Source: Lewinella sp. LCG006 (GTDB lineage Bacteria; Bacteroidota; Bacteroidia; Chitinophagales; Saprospiraceae). From it: 64,000 bases of DNA. Location of the stretch: the NCBI RefSeq assembly GCF_040784935.1, contig NZ_CP160680.1, forward strand, positions 2,409,501 through 2,473,500, given 5' to 3'. The translations under genes were made by a program, and so were the position numbers. Below are positions 23,378 through 31,739 of this stretch, piece by piece. The stretch's first letter is position 1, and every line of letters starts with the position of its first letter. The notes under the pieces were generated by a model, which was given only the letters and a program-made list of their open reading frames with translations, had not been told where the DNA came from and did not search any database.

Positions 23378-26029
23378 TTAATCATTCGTCTCCACCTCCA
23401 CCGAGCCAAAGCTGCCAAAGATATTAGAGGCTACGCCAATCCGGATACCCCAATCATAATACTTACCATCCTGGAAGCCTACGATGGCTTCTACGCGGAG
23501 AAAGCGCAAGATATTGTCGATGCTGTACCCTACTTCGGTATAATGATCGCTTTCGGGGGTGTTGAGGTAATTGACGAAGAAGTTTTCTCGGGCACCCGTC
23601 ATTTGCACTTCCCAGATCTGTGTCAACAAAAAGCGGCGGAACTGGTAATGCGCGTGAGCGGCCAGCCAGCGGTCGCTGGTGCTGAACGTGTAGTAAGGCA
23701 ATAAGCGGAAGGCCCCCACGGGATCAGCCGTGGTAAAGATCATCTGATTGCCCGCAAAGTGCTGGTAATCGGCCAAGCCTACGTAGTCGTTGTTGAGGTA
23801 CATCCCCATATCGAGTTTTACATCAATCTTTCCGCGGGCACCGGGGCGGATAGTATGGCGGTAAACGAGCCCCAGACGCTGGTAGTCGGTAATGCTCTCG
23901 TTGAGGTCGGGGATGCCCTGCCGGTAGTTGAGGGTGAAGCGAGGGGAAGAACCTTCTACGGCCTCGCGGTTGCCGTTTCGGATGCGGTATTTCTGCCAGG
24001 GGTTGAGGGTGAAGGAGAGGTCTAGCGTCGCGGCTTTTTCGGTCTGAGGCACCAGAATGGGTGCTTCCAGGATCAAGGGTACATTGTCGGCGTAGACCCG
24101 GTTTTCGGCGTTGATCCAGGTTTGGCCAGTTGTGTTTTGGAGCGTACGACGGTCGGCCCACTCTACCATAGCGGTCGCCTTGGCGGTTTCGCGCCAGTTT
24201 TTTCGCCAGTTGGCTCCCACAAATTTTTTCTCGTAGATGTTCACGTAATTACGTTCCCCGAGGAGGGCGTAAAACGTATTGAACAGTTGGTTGACGGGGC
24301 GGGGCTCGTTGTACTGCGTCACCATGCGGCCACCACTCAGGCGGAGCAGGTTGCGACTGTGGTCGGGACCAAAGTGGTAATCAGCATCACTGTCCCAGGT
24401 GAGGCGGTCCCAGGAGAAACCATAGCGTGGGGTAAGGGCCAATTGAAAGCGGTTGCTCTCTCCTCGCTGGGTGTAGCGTAGCCGGGTTTCCAGCCAGTAA
24501 CCTTCTACAGGGTTAAATCCTGCATTGTGTAAGCCGTCATAATGGACAAGTTTGCCTTCTCCCAGCTTAGCATTGGTGCCACTGATAATATTGAAAATTG
24601 GGAATTTGTTTTTCTTCTTACCAGCGTTTTTAACACCGTCAGCGGCCTCTTCTTCGGCAACTTTTTCGGCTACAGCCATCGAATCTTGTACTTCATAACC
24701 ACGCACTTCTGCCTTCGTCAGAGGAATAGGACGAATAACGGCCCAGTAGCTAGAGTCGCGCTTGGTAGCCAGGGAGTCTATTTCTTGAGAATAGTTGGAG
24801 ACCACCTCAGGCTCATCTTGTTCCTGCTGCTCTTCTTTTTCATATTCTCTCATCATCCGTCGAAGGTCCTTTCTGGTCAATTCTTCGCCGCTATTGAGTT
24901 TTTCGTCAATACTCGCCAGATCTTGGCGGTCCTTTTGGCGAGCTTCGGCAGTGCGGGCCAACTCGCGATCAATTTTTTCATCAATGACTTTGAAGTCTAC
25001 ATCCAGATCCGGATTTATCCGGATTTTATAATCACTAACGGAGGCCAGGTAACGGTAATCGAAACCAAAGCCAAAAATCTTTCCGGTCACTAAAAATTTA
25101 TGGCTCACGGGTAGCCATACCTCTTCCTTCACCGGAGCGTAAACCTGGCGGATATCAAAACGGATACCTAGTTTGTAAACTTCAAGGTCCAAGCTGTGGA
25201 TGCTCCAGAGGTCCTCAATGATGTAGATGTAGCCAGAGAAAACATTATCACCACGACTACGTGGGGTAACCTTGATTTTGTTCACATTGAAACCACGGTC
25301 GTTGAAATAACCCGCCAGTTCAAACTTGTAGTAACCAAAAGCTTTGGTGGAAAGAGGAGATACGGCCTGGGCCACATCGGGTTCGTAAAAACTGCCGTAG
25401 ATGTAGCCGTTGGGGCTGGAACCATTGTCATCTCCCTGGGTATATACGGAGATCACTTTTTCCCGAAAGGTATTGGGGCGTTCGTACTCAATCTGCGAAA
25501 CGGACTCCGAGGTGAAGGCTGTCGTGGAATCGGCTTTGACCCCTTCTTTTTCCAGTGCTCGCCGGGCAATACCAGGGGTGTTGAGCAAGCGACCAGAACC
25601 CTTGATATAAACCTGGGCCTGGTAATAATCCACCTGCTGACGGTGGAAGTCGGCCTTGGCAATGGCTTTTCGCATCACCGTATAGGCGGGATCTTCCCCC
25701 CCATCGATGATTTCTACCGCATCCAACTCGAAGGTCTGAGCCGTCAGCTGGATGTTTAGTTCCTTCATATTGTCGCCGATACTCACTCTTTGGACCTGGG
25801 TTTCGTAGCCCAAATGCTGAAATACGACGCGATAATCACCGGGTAGCATCCGGAATTCGTAATATCCTTCGAGGTTGGTGACGGTACCGGAGCCAAGTTC
25901 GTCGATGTAAATGGTGGCAAATTCTAGCGGCTCACCAGCAGTATTGCGGATAAAGCCTTTGATGCCGCCGGCAGCATAAAGACCAGTAGCCATGAGGAGA
26001 AAGAAGAGGCAAGAAGTAAAGGTACGCAT
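23378..26029 (-). CDS. DUF5686 family outer-membrane protein with carboxypeptidase-like regulatory domain
   Basis: An 883-residue exported protein. After a signal peptide (to about residue 20) comes a CarboxypepD_reg-like beta-sandwich (about 22-110, GGIKGFIRNTAGEPLEFATIYIDE). The rest is the DUF5686 region, ending in alternating beta strands typical of an outer-membrane barrel. A charged, coiled-coil-like insert lies at about 345-410. The layout recalls the plug-preceding domain of SusC/TonB receptors, but there is no TonB box or plug domain. Its cell role is not established; some members are linked to biofilm or envelope stress. Complete and apparently monocistronic. Confidence 0.85.
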   Translation of the reverse strand: MRTFTSCLFFLLMATGLYAAGGIKGFIRNTAGEPLEFATIYIDELGSGTVTNLEGYYEFRMLPGDYRVVFQHLGYETQVQRVSIGDNMKELNIQLTAQTFELDAVEIIDGGEDPAYTVMRKAIAKADFHRQQVDYYQAQVYIKGSGRLLNTPGIARRALEKEGVKADSTTAFTSESVSQIEYERPNTFREKVISVYTQGDDNGSSPNGYIYGSFYEPDVAQAVSPLSTKAFGYYKFELAGYFNDRGFNVNKIKVTPRSRGDNVFSGYIYIIEDLWSIHSLDLEVYKLGIRFDIRQVYAPVKEEVWLPVSHKFLVTGKIFGFGFDYRYLASVSDYKIRINPDLDVDFKVIDEKIDRELARTAEARQKDRQDLASIDEKLNSGEELTRKDLRRMMREYEKEEQQEQDEPEVVSNYSQEIDSLATKRDSSYWAVIRPIPLTKAEVRGYEVQDSMAVAEKVAEEEAADGVKNAGKKKNKFPIFNIISGTNAKLGEGKLVHYDGLHNAGFNPVEGYWLETRLRYTQRGESNRFQLALTPRYGFSWDRLTWDSDADYHFGPDHSRNLLRLSGGRMVTQYNEPRPVNQLFNTFYALLGERNYVNIYEKKFVGANWRKNWRETAKATAMVEWADRRTLQNTTGQTWINAENRVYADNVPLILEAPILVPQTEKAATLDLSFTLNPWQKYRIRNGNREAVEGSSPRFTLNYRQGIPDLNESITDYQRLGLVYRHTIRPGARGKIDVKLDMGMYLNNDYVGLADYQHFAGNQMIFTTADPVGAFRLLPYYTFSTSDRWLAAHAHYQFRRFLLTQIWEVQMTGARENFFVNYLNTPESDHYTEVGYSIDNILRFLRVEAIVGFQDGKYYDWGIRIGVASNIFGSFGSVEVETND

Positions 26030-26255
26030 AGGTTATATCGTGTTTTTTTGATCACTGCGCACCAATATCGTACCTTTCTCTATTCAGAAACAAGAAATGC
26101 GGACGGGTTAAGGATTATTTAAGACAAAAGAACAGTAAACAACAACCTTTTTCTGACGTCCTTTCACAACTCCCGCCAAAACAGCACTGTTTACCATCTG
26201 GATTGAGAGTGGTTTTTTTATATTGGAGCTCTTGAGCGATAAAACACAAAGCATT

Positions 26256-26573
26256 ATGTTCGGCAAAAGACGCATGTTTAAGGTGCCACAGCACCAAAAA
26301 TTTGATTACAAACCGATGTACTACGATCCTCAAAAGGAGGAACTGGAAGAACGGATCAAAGGTTTGAAGGAACTACAAAAAGATGATGTAGAAGGTGCCA
26401 AAGCGCGTATCTCCAGCGGTATGCGTAGCAGCTATTTGGCCGATCAGCAGTACCGCAAGCGACAGGTGCTCCGCTCAAATCTTGTCTTGGCCGGCGTAGT
26501 AATTATGTTGATTGTCTTGGGCTACCTTCTTTTAGATGTATATTTGCCTGAATTGAGTAAGTTTATTAAGTGA
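26256..26573 (+). CDS. Small single-helix membrane protein upstream of mutL
   Basis: A 105-residue protein I cannot name. The first 70 residues are soluble and charged (FKVPQHQKFDYKPMYYDP, then EELEERIKGLKELQK, likely helical). A single transmembrane helix follows (NLVLAGVVIMLIVLGYLLLDVYL, about 77-99). Topology is probably cytoplasmic N-terminus with a C-terminal anchor. The ATG at 26256 (MFGKRRMFKV) is preferred to an in-frame codon at 26223. Its TGA stop lies inside the left arm of a foldback repeat, so the natural C-terminus may be shortened. Same strand as mutL, 100 bases upstream. Confidence 0.75.
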   Translation: MFGKRRMFKVPQHQKFDYKPMYYDPQKEELEERIKGLKELQKDDVEGAKARISSGMRSSYLADQQYRKRQVLRSNLVLAGVVIMLIVLGYLLLDVYLPELSKFIK

Positions 26574-26650
26574 CGGATCCAAAATAACTTATTCCATTCC
26601 TGCCTGCGGTACGCAGGCAGGAATGGAATAAGTTATTTCCGTCAAATTAC
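26566..26650. repeat. MITE-like foldback element, copy 2
   Basis: A compact copy whose arms match the element at 21411-21549. A perfect 27-bp stem (26582-26608 with 26612-26638) encloses a 3-base GTA loop; the core holds CCTGCCTGCG. The outer words TGACGG and CCGTCA are shared with copy 1. It separates the small membrane protein from mutL. Confidence 0.8.
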
Positions 26651-26673
26651 TAAATAAAGCCTTTTTAGATTCG

Positions 26674-28575
26674 ATGTCAGATATTATCCAGCTTCTACCC
26701 GATGCTATTGCCAGCCAGATTGCGGCTGGAGAGGTTATTCAACGCCCTGCTTCGGTCGTTAAGGAATTAATGGAAAACTCCATTGATGCGGGTGCTGATC
26801 ATATCCAGTTGATCATCAGGGAAAGCGGTAAAAATCTGATTCAGGTCATCGACAATGGCTGTGGGATGTCGGAAACCGACGCGCGAATGTGCTTTGAAAG
26901 ACACGCGACCAGTAAATTGCGCGTAGCTGATGACCTTACGCACATTCGTACCATGGGCTTCCGGGGCGAGGCCATGGCCACTATTGCTGCCATTGCCCAG
27001 GTGGAGCTAAAAACCCGCCGGTATTCGGATGAACTAGGGGTACGAATCATCATGGAAGGCTCTACGCTCAAATCGCAGGAGCCTTGCCAGACGGCTTCGG
27101 GAACTTCCATCTCGGTCAAGAACTTGTTTTTCAATGTGCCTGCCCGCCGCAATTTCCTTAAGTCGAATTCCGTGGAGATGCGGCATATCCTCGATGAATT
27201 TCAGCGGGTGGCTTTGGCGCATCCAGATATATTTTTCAGCCTGCATCACAACGATTCCGAAACCTATCATCTGCCAGTAGGCAACCTACGGCAGCGAATC
27301 GTGGGCATTTTCGGCAACAGCTACAACCAACGCCTGGTGCCCGTTGCTGAAGATACGGATATCCTCCAGCTGTCGGGCTTTGTGGGCAAGCCAGAGTTTG
27401 CGAAAAAATCACGTGGCGATCAATTTTTCTTTGTTAACCGGCGCTACATCAAAAGTGGCTATTTGCACCATGCTGTGATGTCGGCTTACGAGGAATTATT
27501 GCCTCAGGGGGTTCATCCTTTTTACGTATTGTTTCTCAATATGGATCCCGCACGTATTGATGTCAACGTGCATCCTACCAAGCAGGAGATCAAGTTTGAT
27601 GACGAAAAACTGGTTTACAATTATCTCAAGGTAGCGGTGCGCCACGCGCTGGGCCAGTACAGCGTCACGCCTACGCTCGACTTTGAGCAAGGAGGTAGTT
27701 TTTCTCCTGCCCGCATGAGTGCTCCGCCGAGAGTGGAGCATTATCCCACCATTGAGTCCAGTGCTACGGCCAAGCCTGATAGAGGCGTAAAGAGTGGTGG
27801 TGGTTCCTCCGGAGCTTCTGATAATAGTTTTCGTCGTGAACGTAACAACCTGGAAAATTGGCAAAAGCTTTACGAAAACCTGGGCAATGAGGAAGAGGCT
27901 GCTCCTTCTTTTCCAGAAACGGAAGGGAGTGGAGAGGGCATGATTACCATCGAAAGCAAGATGTCGCAAGACCTGCCCCTTGGGCCTGCTTCCGAACAAG
28001 GGTACCGAGAAGACAAGAACCCCTATCAGCTTCATCAGCGCTACATTGTCAATTCCATCAAATCAGGCTTTGTGCTGATCGACCAACAGGCTGCTCACGA
28101 GCGAATTCTGTACGAACAATACCTGCAAGCACTAGAGCAGCAACAAGCTGTAAGCCAGGGGCAGCTTTTTGCGCAAACCATCGAGCTCAGCCCTACGGAT
28201 GCTGTCCTGCTGAGCGAAATGCTTCCCGAACTCAGGCTCTTGGGCTTTGATATCGAAGAATTTGGGAAGAATGCCTTTGTGATCAATGGCCTGCCTACCG
28301 AAATCGCGGGTAAGCAAAACGAAGTGGCCATCATCGACCAATTGATCAGCCAGTACCGTGAGCAACTTGATCTGAAACTCGGCACCAAAGAAACCATCGC
28401 CCGCGCCATGGCTCGTAGTGCGGCGATCAAGCGGGGCAAACGCCTGGATGTGGCAGAGATGCAGCTGATCATCAACCAACTTTTTGCTTGTACCAATCCC
28501 ATGCGCAGTCCTACGGGACGTTCTTGTTACCTTACCTTTTCTTTAGACGAGTTGGAGCAGAAGTTCGCCGAATAA
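26674..28575 (+). CDS. mutL: DNA mismatch repair protein MutL
   Basis: A 633-residue MutL. The GHKL ATPase domain has motif I ELMENSIDAGAD, motif II DNGCGMS and GFRGEAM. A transducer domain follows to about residue 330, then a poorly conserved linker with acidic runs. The C-terminal dimer/endonuclease domain has DQQAAHERILYEQY, corresponding to the DQHAx2Ex4E metal motif with Gln in place of His, and a Cys-rich GRSC segment near the end. It couples MutS mismatch recognition to strand incision. MutH is not known in this phylum, so an intrinsic endonuclease is expected. It leads a same-strand series with two rhomboids and an EEP protein. Confidence 0.96.
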   Translation: MSDIIQLLPDAIASQIAAGEVIQRPASVVKELMENSIDAGADHIQLIIRESGKNLIQVIDNGCGMSETDARMCFERHATSKLRVADDLTHIRTMGFRGEAMATIAAIAQVELKTRRYSDELGVRIIMEGSTLKSQEPCQTASGTSISVKNLFFNVPARRNFLKSNSVEMRHILDEFQRVALAHPDIFFSLHHNDSETYHLPVGNLRQRIVGIFGNSYNQRLVPVAEDTDILQLSGFVGKPEFAKKSRGDQFFFVNRRYIKSGYLHHAVMSAYEELLPQGVHPFYVLFLNMDPARIDVNVHPTKQEIKFDDEKLVYNYLKVAVRHALGQYSVTPTLDFEQGGSFSPARMSAPPRVEHYPTIESSATAKPDRGVKSGGGSSGASDNSFRRERNNLENWQKLYENLGNEEEAAPSFPETEGSGEGMITIESKMSQDLPLGPASEQGYREDKNPYQLHQRYIVNSIKSGFVLIDQQAAHERILYEQYLQALEQQQAVSQGQLFAQTIELSPTDAVLLSEMLPELRLLGFDIEEFGKNAFVINGLPTEIAGKQNEVAIIDQLISQYREQLDLKLGTKETIARAMARSAAIKRGKRLDVAEMQLIINQLFACTNPMRSPTGRSCYLTFSLDELEQKFAE

Positions 28576-28701
28576 AACGCTACTTAACCAGGGCCGGAAA
28601 CTATTTTACAAAACAAAATCGGCCTTTGTAGGCTTATTAGTTAATCAAGGTTCACTACCTATGCTCACGCCCTTACTTAGTAAGTTTAGAAACAATCGAC
28701 T

Positions 28702-29484
28702 ATGCGTATAACCGATGTAGCCAAAAATCTACTCATTATTAATGTCCTGTTTTTTCTGGCAGGGCTTATTTTTGGCAATGAGCAGATGTTGAATCTAATG
28801 GCTTTGCACTATCCTGCCTCGCCATTGTTTAAGCCCTTGCAGATCGCTACGCACTTTTTTATGCACGGTGGCATGCTGCATTTGTTTTTCAACATGTTCG
28901 CCTTGGTGCTCTTTGGTTCCTCTTTAGAGGCCCTTTGGGGGCCACAAAGATTTCTCTTTTTCTACTTTGCCTGTGCCATTGGCGCGGCGGTCTTGCACAT
29001 GGGATTCACCTGGTGGGATATATCGAGTATAGAAGAAGCGATGGCCATCTTTAAGGAAGCTCCCAACTACACTAATTTTGCTAATTTTTTGGAAGCTAGC
29101 CGGGTAAATCCTGATTATCTCAACCAGGATGCCCTCAATCAAATGAGCCGTGGTATGACGCCACAAATGATCGGAGAGGCCAACAATGTGATCAATGAAA
29201 TATATAACGGTAAGCTAAATATCCCAATGGTGGGGGCTTCGGGAGCGATCTATGGTTTGTTGTTAGCTTTCGGTATGCTATTTCCAGAGCGGGAGCTGAT
29301 GCTGATTTTTTTACCAATTCCCATTAAAGCCAAATACTTCATCCCGGTACTAATGCTGATTGAATTGTATTTGGGGCTCAACCAGTTTTCTTGGGATAAT
29401 ATTGCTCACTTTGCCCACTTAGGGGGGGCAGTTACAGGATTCTTCTTAATTTTGTACTGGCGAAAGTTTGGCAGCCGCTGGTAG
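28702..29484 (+). CDS. Rhomboid family intramembrane serine protease (first of two)
   Basis: A 260-residue membrane protease of the six-helix rhomboid type. The catalytic Ser is in GASGAIYG and the catalytic His in AHFAHLGG. The early HGGMLHLFFNMFALVLFG segment is the loop-1/helix-2 hallmark (HxxxxHxxxN). A longer loop of about 70 residues between helices 2 and 3 distinguishes it from the next gene. Rhomboids cut transmembrane helices of other proteins; no substrate is evident. It follows mutL after 126 bases and precedes a second rhomboid, an order I recall from other Bacteroidota. Confidence 0.92.
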   Translation: MRITDVAKNLLIINVLFFLAGLIFGNEQMLNLMALHYPASPLFKPLQIATHFFMHGGMLHLFFNMFALVLFGSSLEALWGPQRFLFFYFACAIGAAVLHMGFTWWDISSIEEAMAIFKEAPNYTNFANFLEASRVNPDYLNQDALNQMSRGMTPQMIGEANNVINEIYNGKLNIPMVGASGAIYGLLLAFGMLFPERELMLIFLPIPIKAKYFIPVLMLIELYLGLNQFSWDNIAHFAHLGGAVTGFFLILYWRKFGSRW

Positions 29485-29621
29485 CGGAAGCTTTGGGAAA
29501 TAATGATCACAAAGTTTTTCGTTAAAACTTACTGATTGTTATTTCGTTATGATAGTAGACAGGCAAAGACGAGCCTTTTCAATATTTTCAACGTTCGTAT
29601 AACGAGTAGACCACATCCGAC

Positions 29622-30590
29622 ATGTTTAGGTCCATCTGGGAAGATATAAAGCGAGAATTCAGTTACGGCAATATGGTAACCCGCCTGGTTATCATCAATG
29701 CTGGTGTGTTTGTCGTTATTAATTTGATTTGGGTCGTGCTGCAAATCAGCAATGGTTATACGACCTCTCCACTCTACCGGGAAATACTTTCGTTTTTTTC
29801 CATGTCTTCCAACTGGCTGGATGTCCTTATCCATCCTTGGTCGATTATTACCAGCATGTTCCTCCACGAAGGATTTTTTCATATCCTTTTTAACATGCTC
29901 ATGCTCTACTGGTTTGGGCGCGTCATTGGGGATTTGATTGGCGACCATCGCTTGCTTCCCTTGTACTTGCTGGCCGGACTGGCGGGAAATCTGGCTTACT
30001 TTATTTACGCAAATCTGCTTAGCCCTACGCCCAGTATTGCCTACGGTGCCAGTGGTGCGGTAATGGGTATAGTGATAGCCGCGGCCGTGCTTGCGCCGGA
30101 AAAAGAGATGCGCTTGATTTTGTTCGGAGATGTGAAACTAAAGTATATCGCCGCTGCACTATTGTTGATTGATGTCATTGGCATCGGTGGTCTGGACAAT
30201 ACCGGGGGGCATTTTGCTCACTTGGGAGGTGCGCTTTTTGGTTGGATATTTATCCGTCGCTTGCAGCAAGGTGATGACCTTTCAGCACCCGTGAACAACT
30301 TTATTCACAAGGTGCGAGAATTTTTCCGTGGCTTGGGTCAAGACCGAGGTAAAAAGAAAGAACGGGGCGGTCCCAGGGTCGCCTATCGCAATCCCAATAA
30401 TAAAAAAGAGACAGCCAACCGCTCCAGTCGCTTCACCCGGAGAAACTCGGATAAAAAAGCAGAAGGAGCAGAACCAGGACTTTCTCACGAAGAAAAAGTA
30501 GATGCTATCTTAGAGAAAATCAAAGAAAGTGGCTACGAGAAATTAACGGAAGAAGAGAAAAAATACTTATTCAACGCCAGTAAGAAGTAG
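29622..30590 (+). CDS. Rhomboid family intramembrane serine protease with C-terminal DUF6576-like tail (second of two)
   Basis: A 322-residue rhomboid. The six-helix core covers about residues 20-215, with HEGFFHILFNMLMLYWFG, catalytic Ser in YGASGAVMG and His in GHFAHLGGALFG. A soluble, charged tail of about 100 residues follows; its last 35 residues (KVDAILEKIKESGYEKLTEE and on) match the small C-terminal domain (DUF6576) seen on some Bacteroidota rhomboids. The tail is probably cytoplasmic. Both catalytic residues are kept, so both tandem copies should be active. The next gene starts four bases after this stop codon, so they are likely co-translated. Confidence 0.92.
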   Translation: MFRSIWEDIKREFSYGNMVTRLVIINAGVFVVINLIWVVLQISNGYTTSPLYREILSFFSMSSNWLDVLIHPWSIITSMFLHEGFFHILFNMLMLYWFGRVIGDLIGDHRLLPLYLLAGLAGNLAYFIYANLLSPTPSIAYGASGAVMGIVIAAAVLAPEKEMRLILFGDVKLKYIAAALLLIDVIGIGGLDNTGGHFAHLGGALFGWIFIRRLQQGDDLSAPVNNFIHKVREFFRGLGQDRGKKKERGGPRVAYRNPNNKKETANRSSRFTRRNSDKKAEGAEPGLSHEEKVDAILEKIKESGYEKLTEEEKKYLFNASKK

Positions 30591-30593
30591 CTC

Positions 30594-31613
30594 TTGATTC
30601 GCTTATCCCACCTCATTTTAGTTGTTGTCACCCTGGCATCTTATTTGCCACCTTTCGTCAATCCAGCTACCTTCTGGCCAATGGCTACCATGGGGTTGCT
30701 GGCTCCCAGCTTGTGGGGGCTCATACTGCTTTTTGCCTTTTATTGGATGTGGAAGAGAGATAATGCGGTATGGCTCTCCGTCATCACCTTGTTGCTCGGA
30801 TGGGAGATGATGAGCAATGCTTTTGCAATCCCTGATGGGAATACAGCACCCCATACCACTAAAATCAGTGTTGCTTCTTTGAATGGGCATGGGTTTCGGC
30901 AACAGCCGGATAAAGATATTGTTGATTTTATCAAAGGACTTGATGTTGATGTCCTTCTCCTTCAGGAATTCAAAATTAGAGCACAAGGAGATGCCTTGGC
31001 GAAAACGATTAAGGGGCAGACAGATTTTCCTTATCTCTATCGCAAGACCGAAGCCCAGTTGGTGGTTTTTAGCCGCTTTCCGCTCAAAAATGGAGAAGTG
31101 CATTACTTTTCCAATCGGGTGAATGGCTACCTGATGGTCGATGTAGAACTCCCGGAAGGAACATTCAAATTGGTCAATGCTCATCTTCAGACCAACGGTA
31201 TTTCTAATCTCGCCAACGAAGTGACCCATGATGGGCGTTTTCAAGAAAAGAAAACCTGGCAGAAAGTGAAGACGATGTTTGGCCGCTATGGTCGTTCCAA
31301 TAAAGTGCGCACCCAGCAGTCCCTTGAAATACTTTCTGCGTGTGAGAAAACCAATCTCCCCATCTTATTGGCTGGCGATTTCAATGACGTCCCTACTTCT
31401 TATCTCTACCAACGTTTTAGCGCCAAATTTCAGGACGCACATCTGAGCCAGGCTTGGGGTTTGGGCACGACTTACCAAGGGCTACTTCCCGGCCTGCGGA
31501 TTGATTATCTTTTACCAGATGATCGTTTTATTATCCATGATTTTGACCGGATCCCTTGCGGTTTTTCTGACCACCAGGCGATTCGTGCAGAAATTAGCCT
31601 CCAAGGGGGCTAA
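30594..31613 (+). CDS. Endonuclease/exonuclease/phosphatase (EEP) family membrane protein
   Basis: A 339-residue protein with three N-terminal hydrophobic helices (about residues 5-25, 30-48 and 55-75) and an EEP catalytic domain from about residue 85. Active-site segments are VDVLLLQEFK (Glu), VNAHLQTNG (His), LLAGDFNDVPTS (Asp, Asn) and a closing FSDHQAIRAEI (Asp-His). EEP enzymes cut phosphodiester bonds in nucleic acids, phospholipids or inositol phosphates; the membrane anchor suggests the catalytic part faces the periplasm. The start is a TTG at 30594, needed to include the first helix. The stop of the rhomboid gene lies four bases before it. Confidence 0.85.
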   Translation: MIRLSHLILVVVTLASYLPPFVNPATFWPMATMGLLAPSLWGLILLFAFYWMWKRDNAVWLSVITLLLGWEMMSNAFAIPDGNTAPHTTKISVASLNGHGFRQQPDKDIVDFIKGLDVDVLLLQEFKIRAQGDALAKTIKGQTDFPYLYRKTEAQLVVFSRFPLKNGEVHYFSNRVNGYLMVDVELPEGTFKLVNAHLQTNGISNLANEVTHDGRFQEKKTWQKVKTMFGRYGRSNKVRTQQSLEILSACEKTNLPILLAGDFNDVPTSYLYQRFSAKFQDAHLSQAWGLGTTYQGLLPGLRIDYLLPDDRFIIHDFDRIPCGFSDHQAIRAEISLQGG

Positions 31614-31651
31614 TCCTTTATCAAAAAAGCGGATTGAGCCAATTCTGTTGT

Positions 31652-31659
31652 TATTTTTG
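31652..31659 (+). promoter_or_regulatory. -7 promoter box of cysS
   Basis: TATTTTTG, a perfect TAnnTTTG match, 80 bases upstream of the cysS ATG. A TTG lies 15 bp upstream, shorter than the normal spacing. Confidence 0.4.
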
Positions 31660-31739
31660 CAAAAAATATCGAGAGACGGGGATAGAATGACCAGGAAATA
31701 GGGTTAGTAATAAAATCTCCTTCTAAAAAAGCTGGATAC

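Noticed and set aside
23016-23381. 121-codon open frame between the SGNH and DUF5686 genes
   Set aside because: Its sequence is made of tandem REP-like units and hairpins, and it overlaps the end of the DUF5686 gene.
24542-25759. Long plus-strand frames inside the DUF5686 gene
   Set aside because: They are antisense to a clear protein family with a full-length frame and show no domain of their own.
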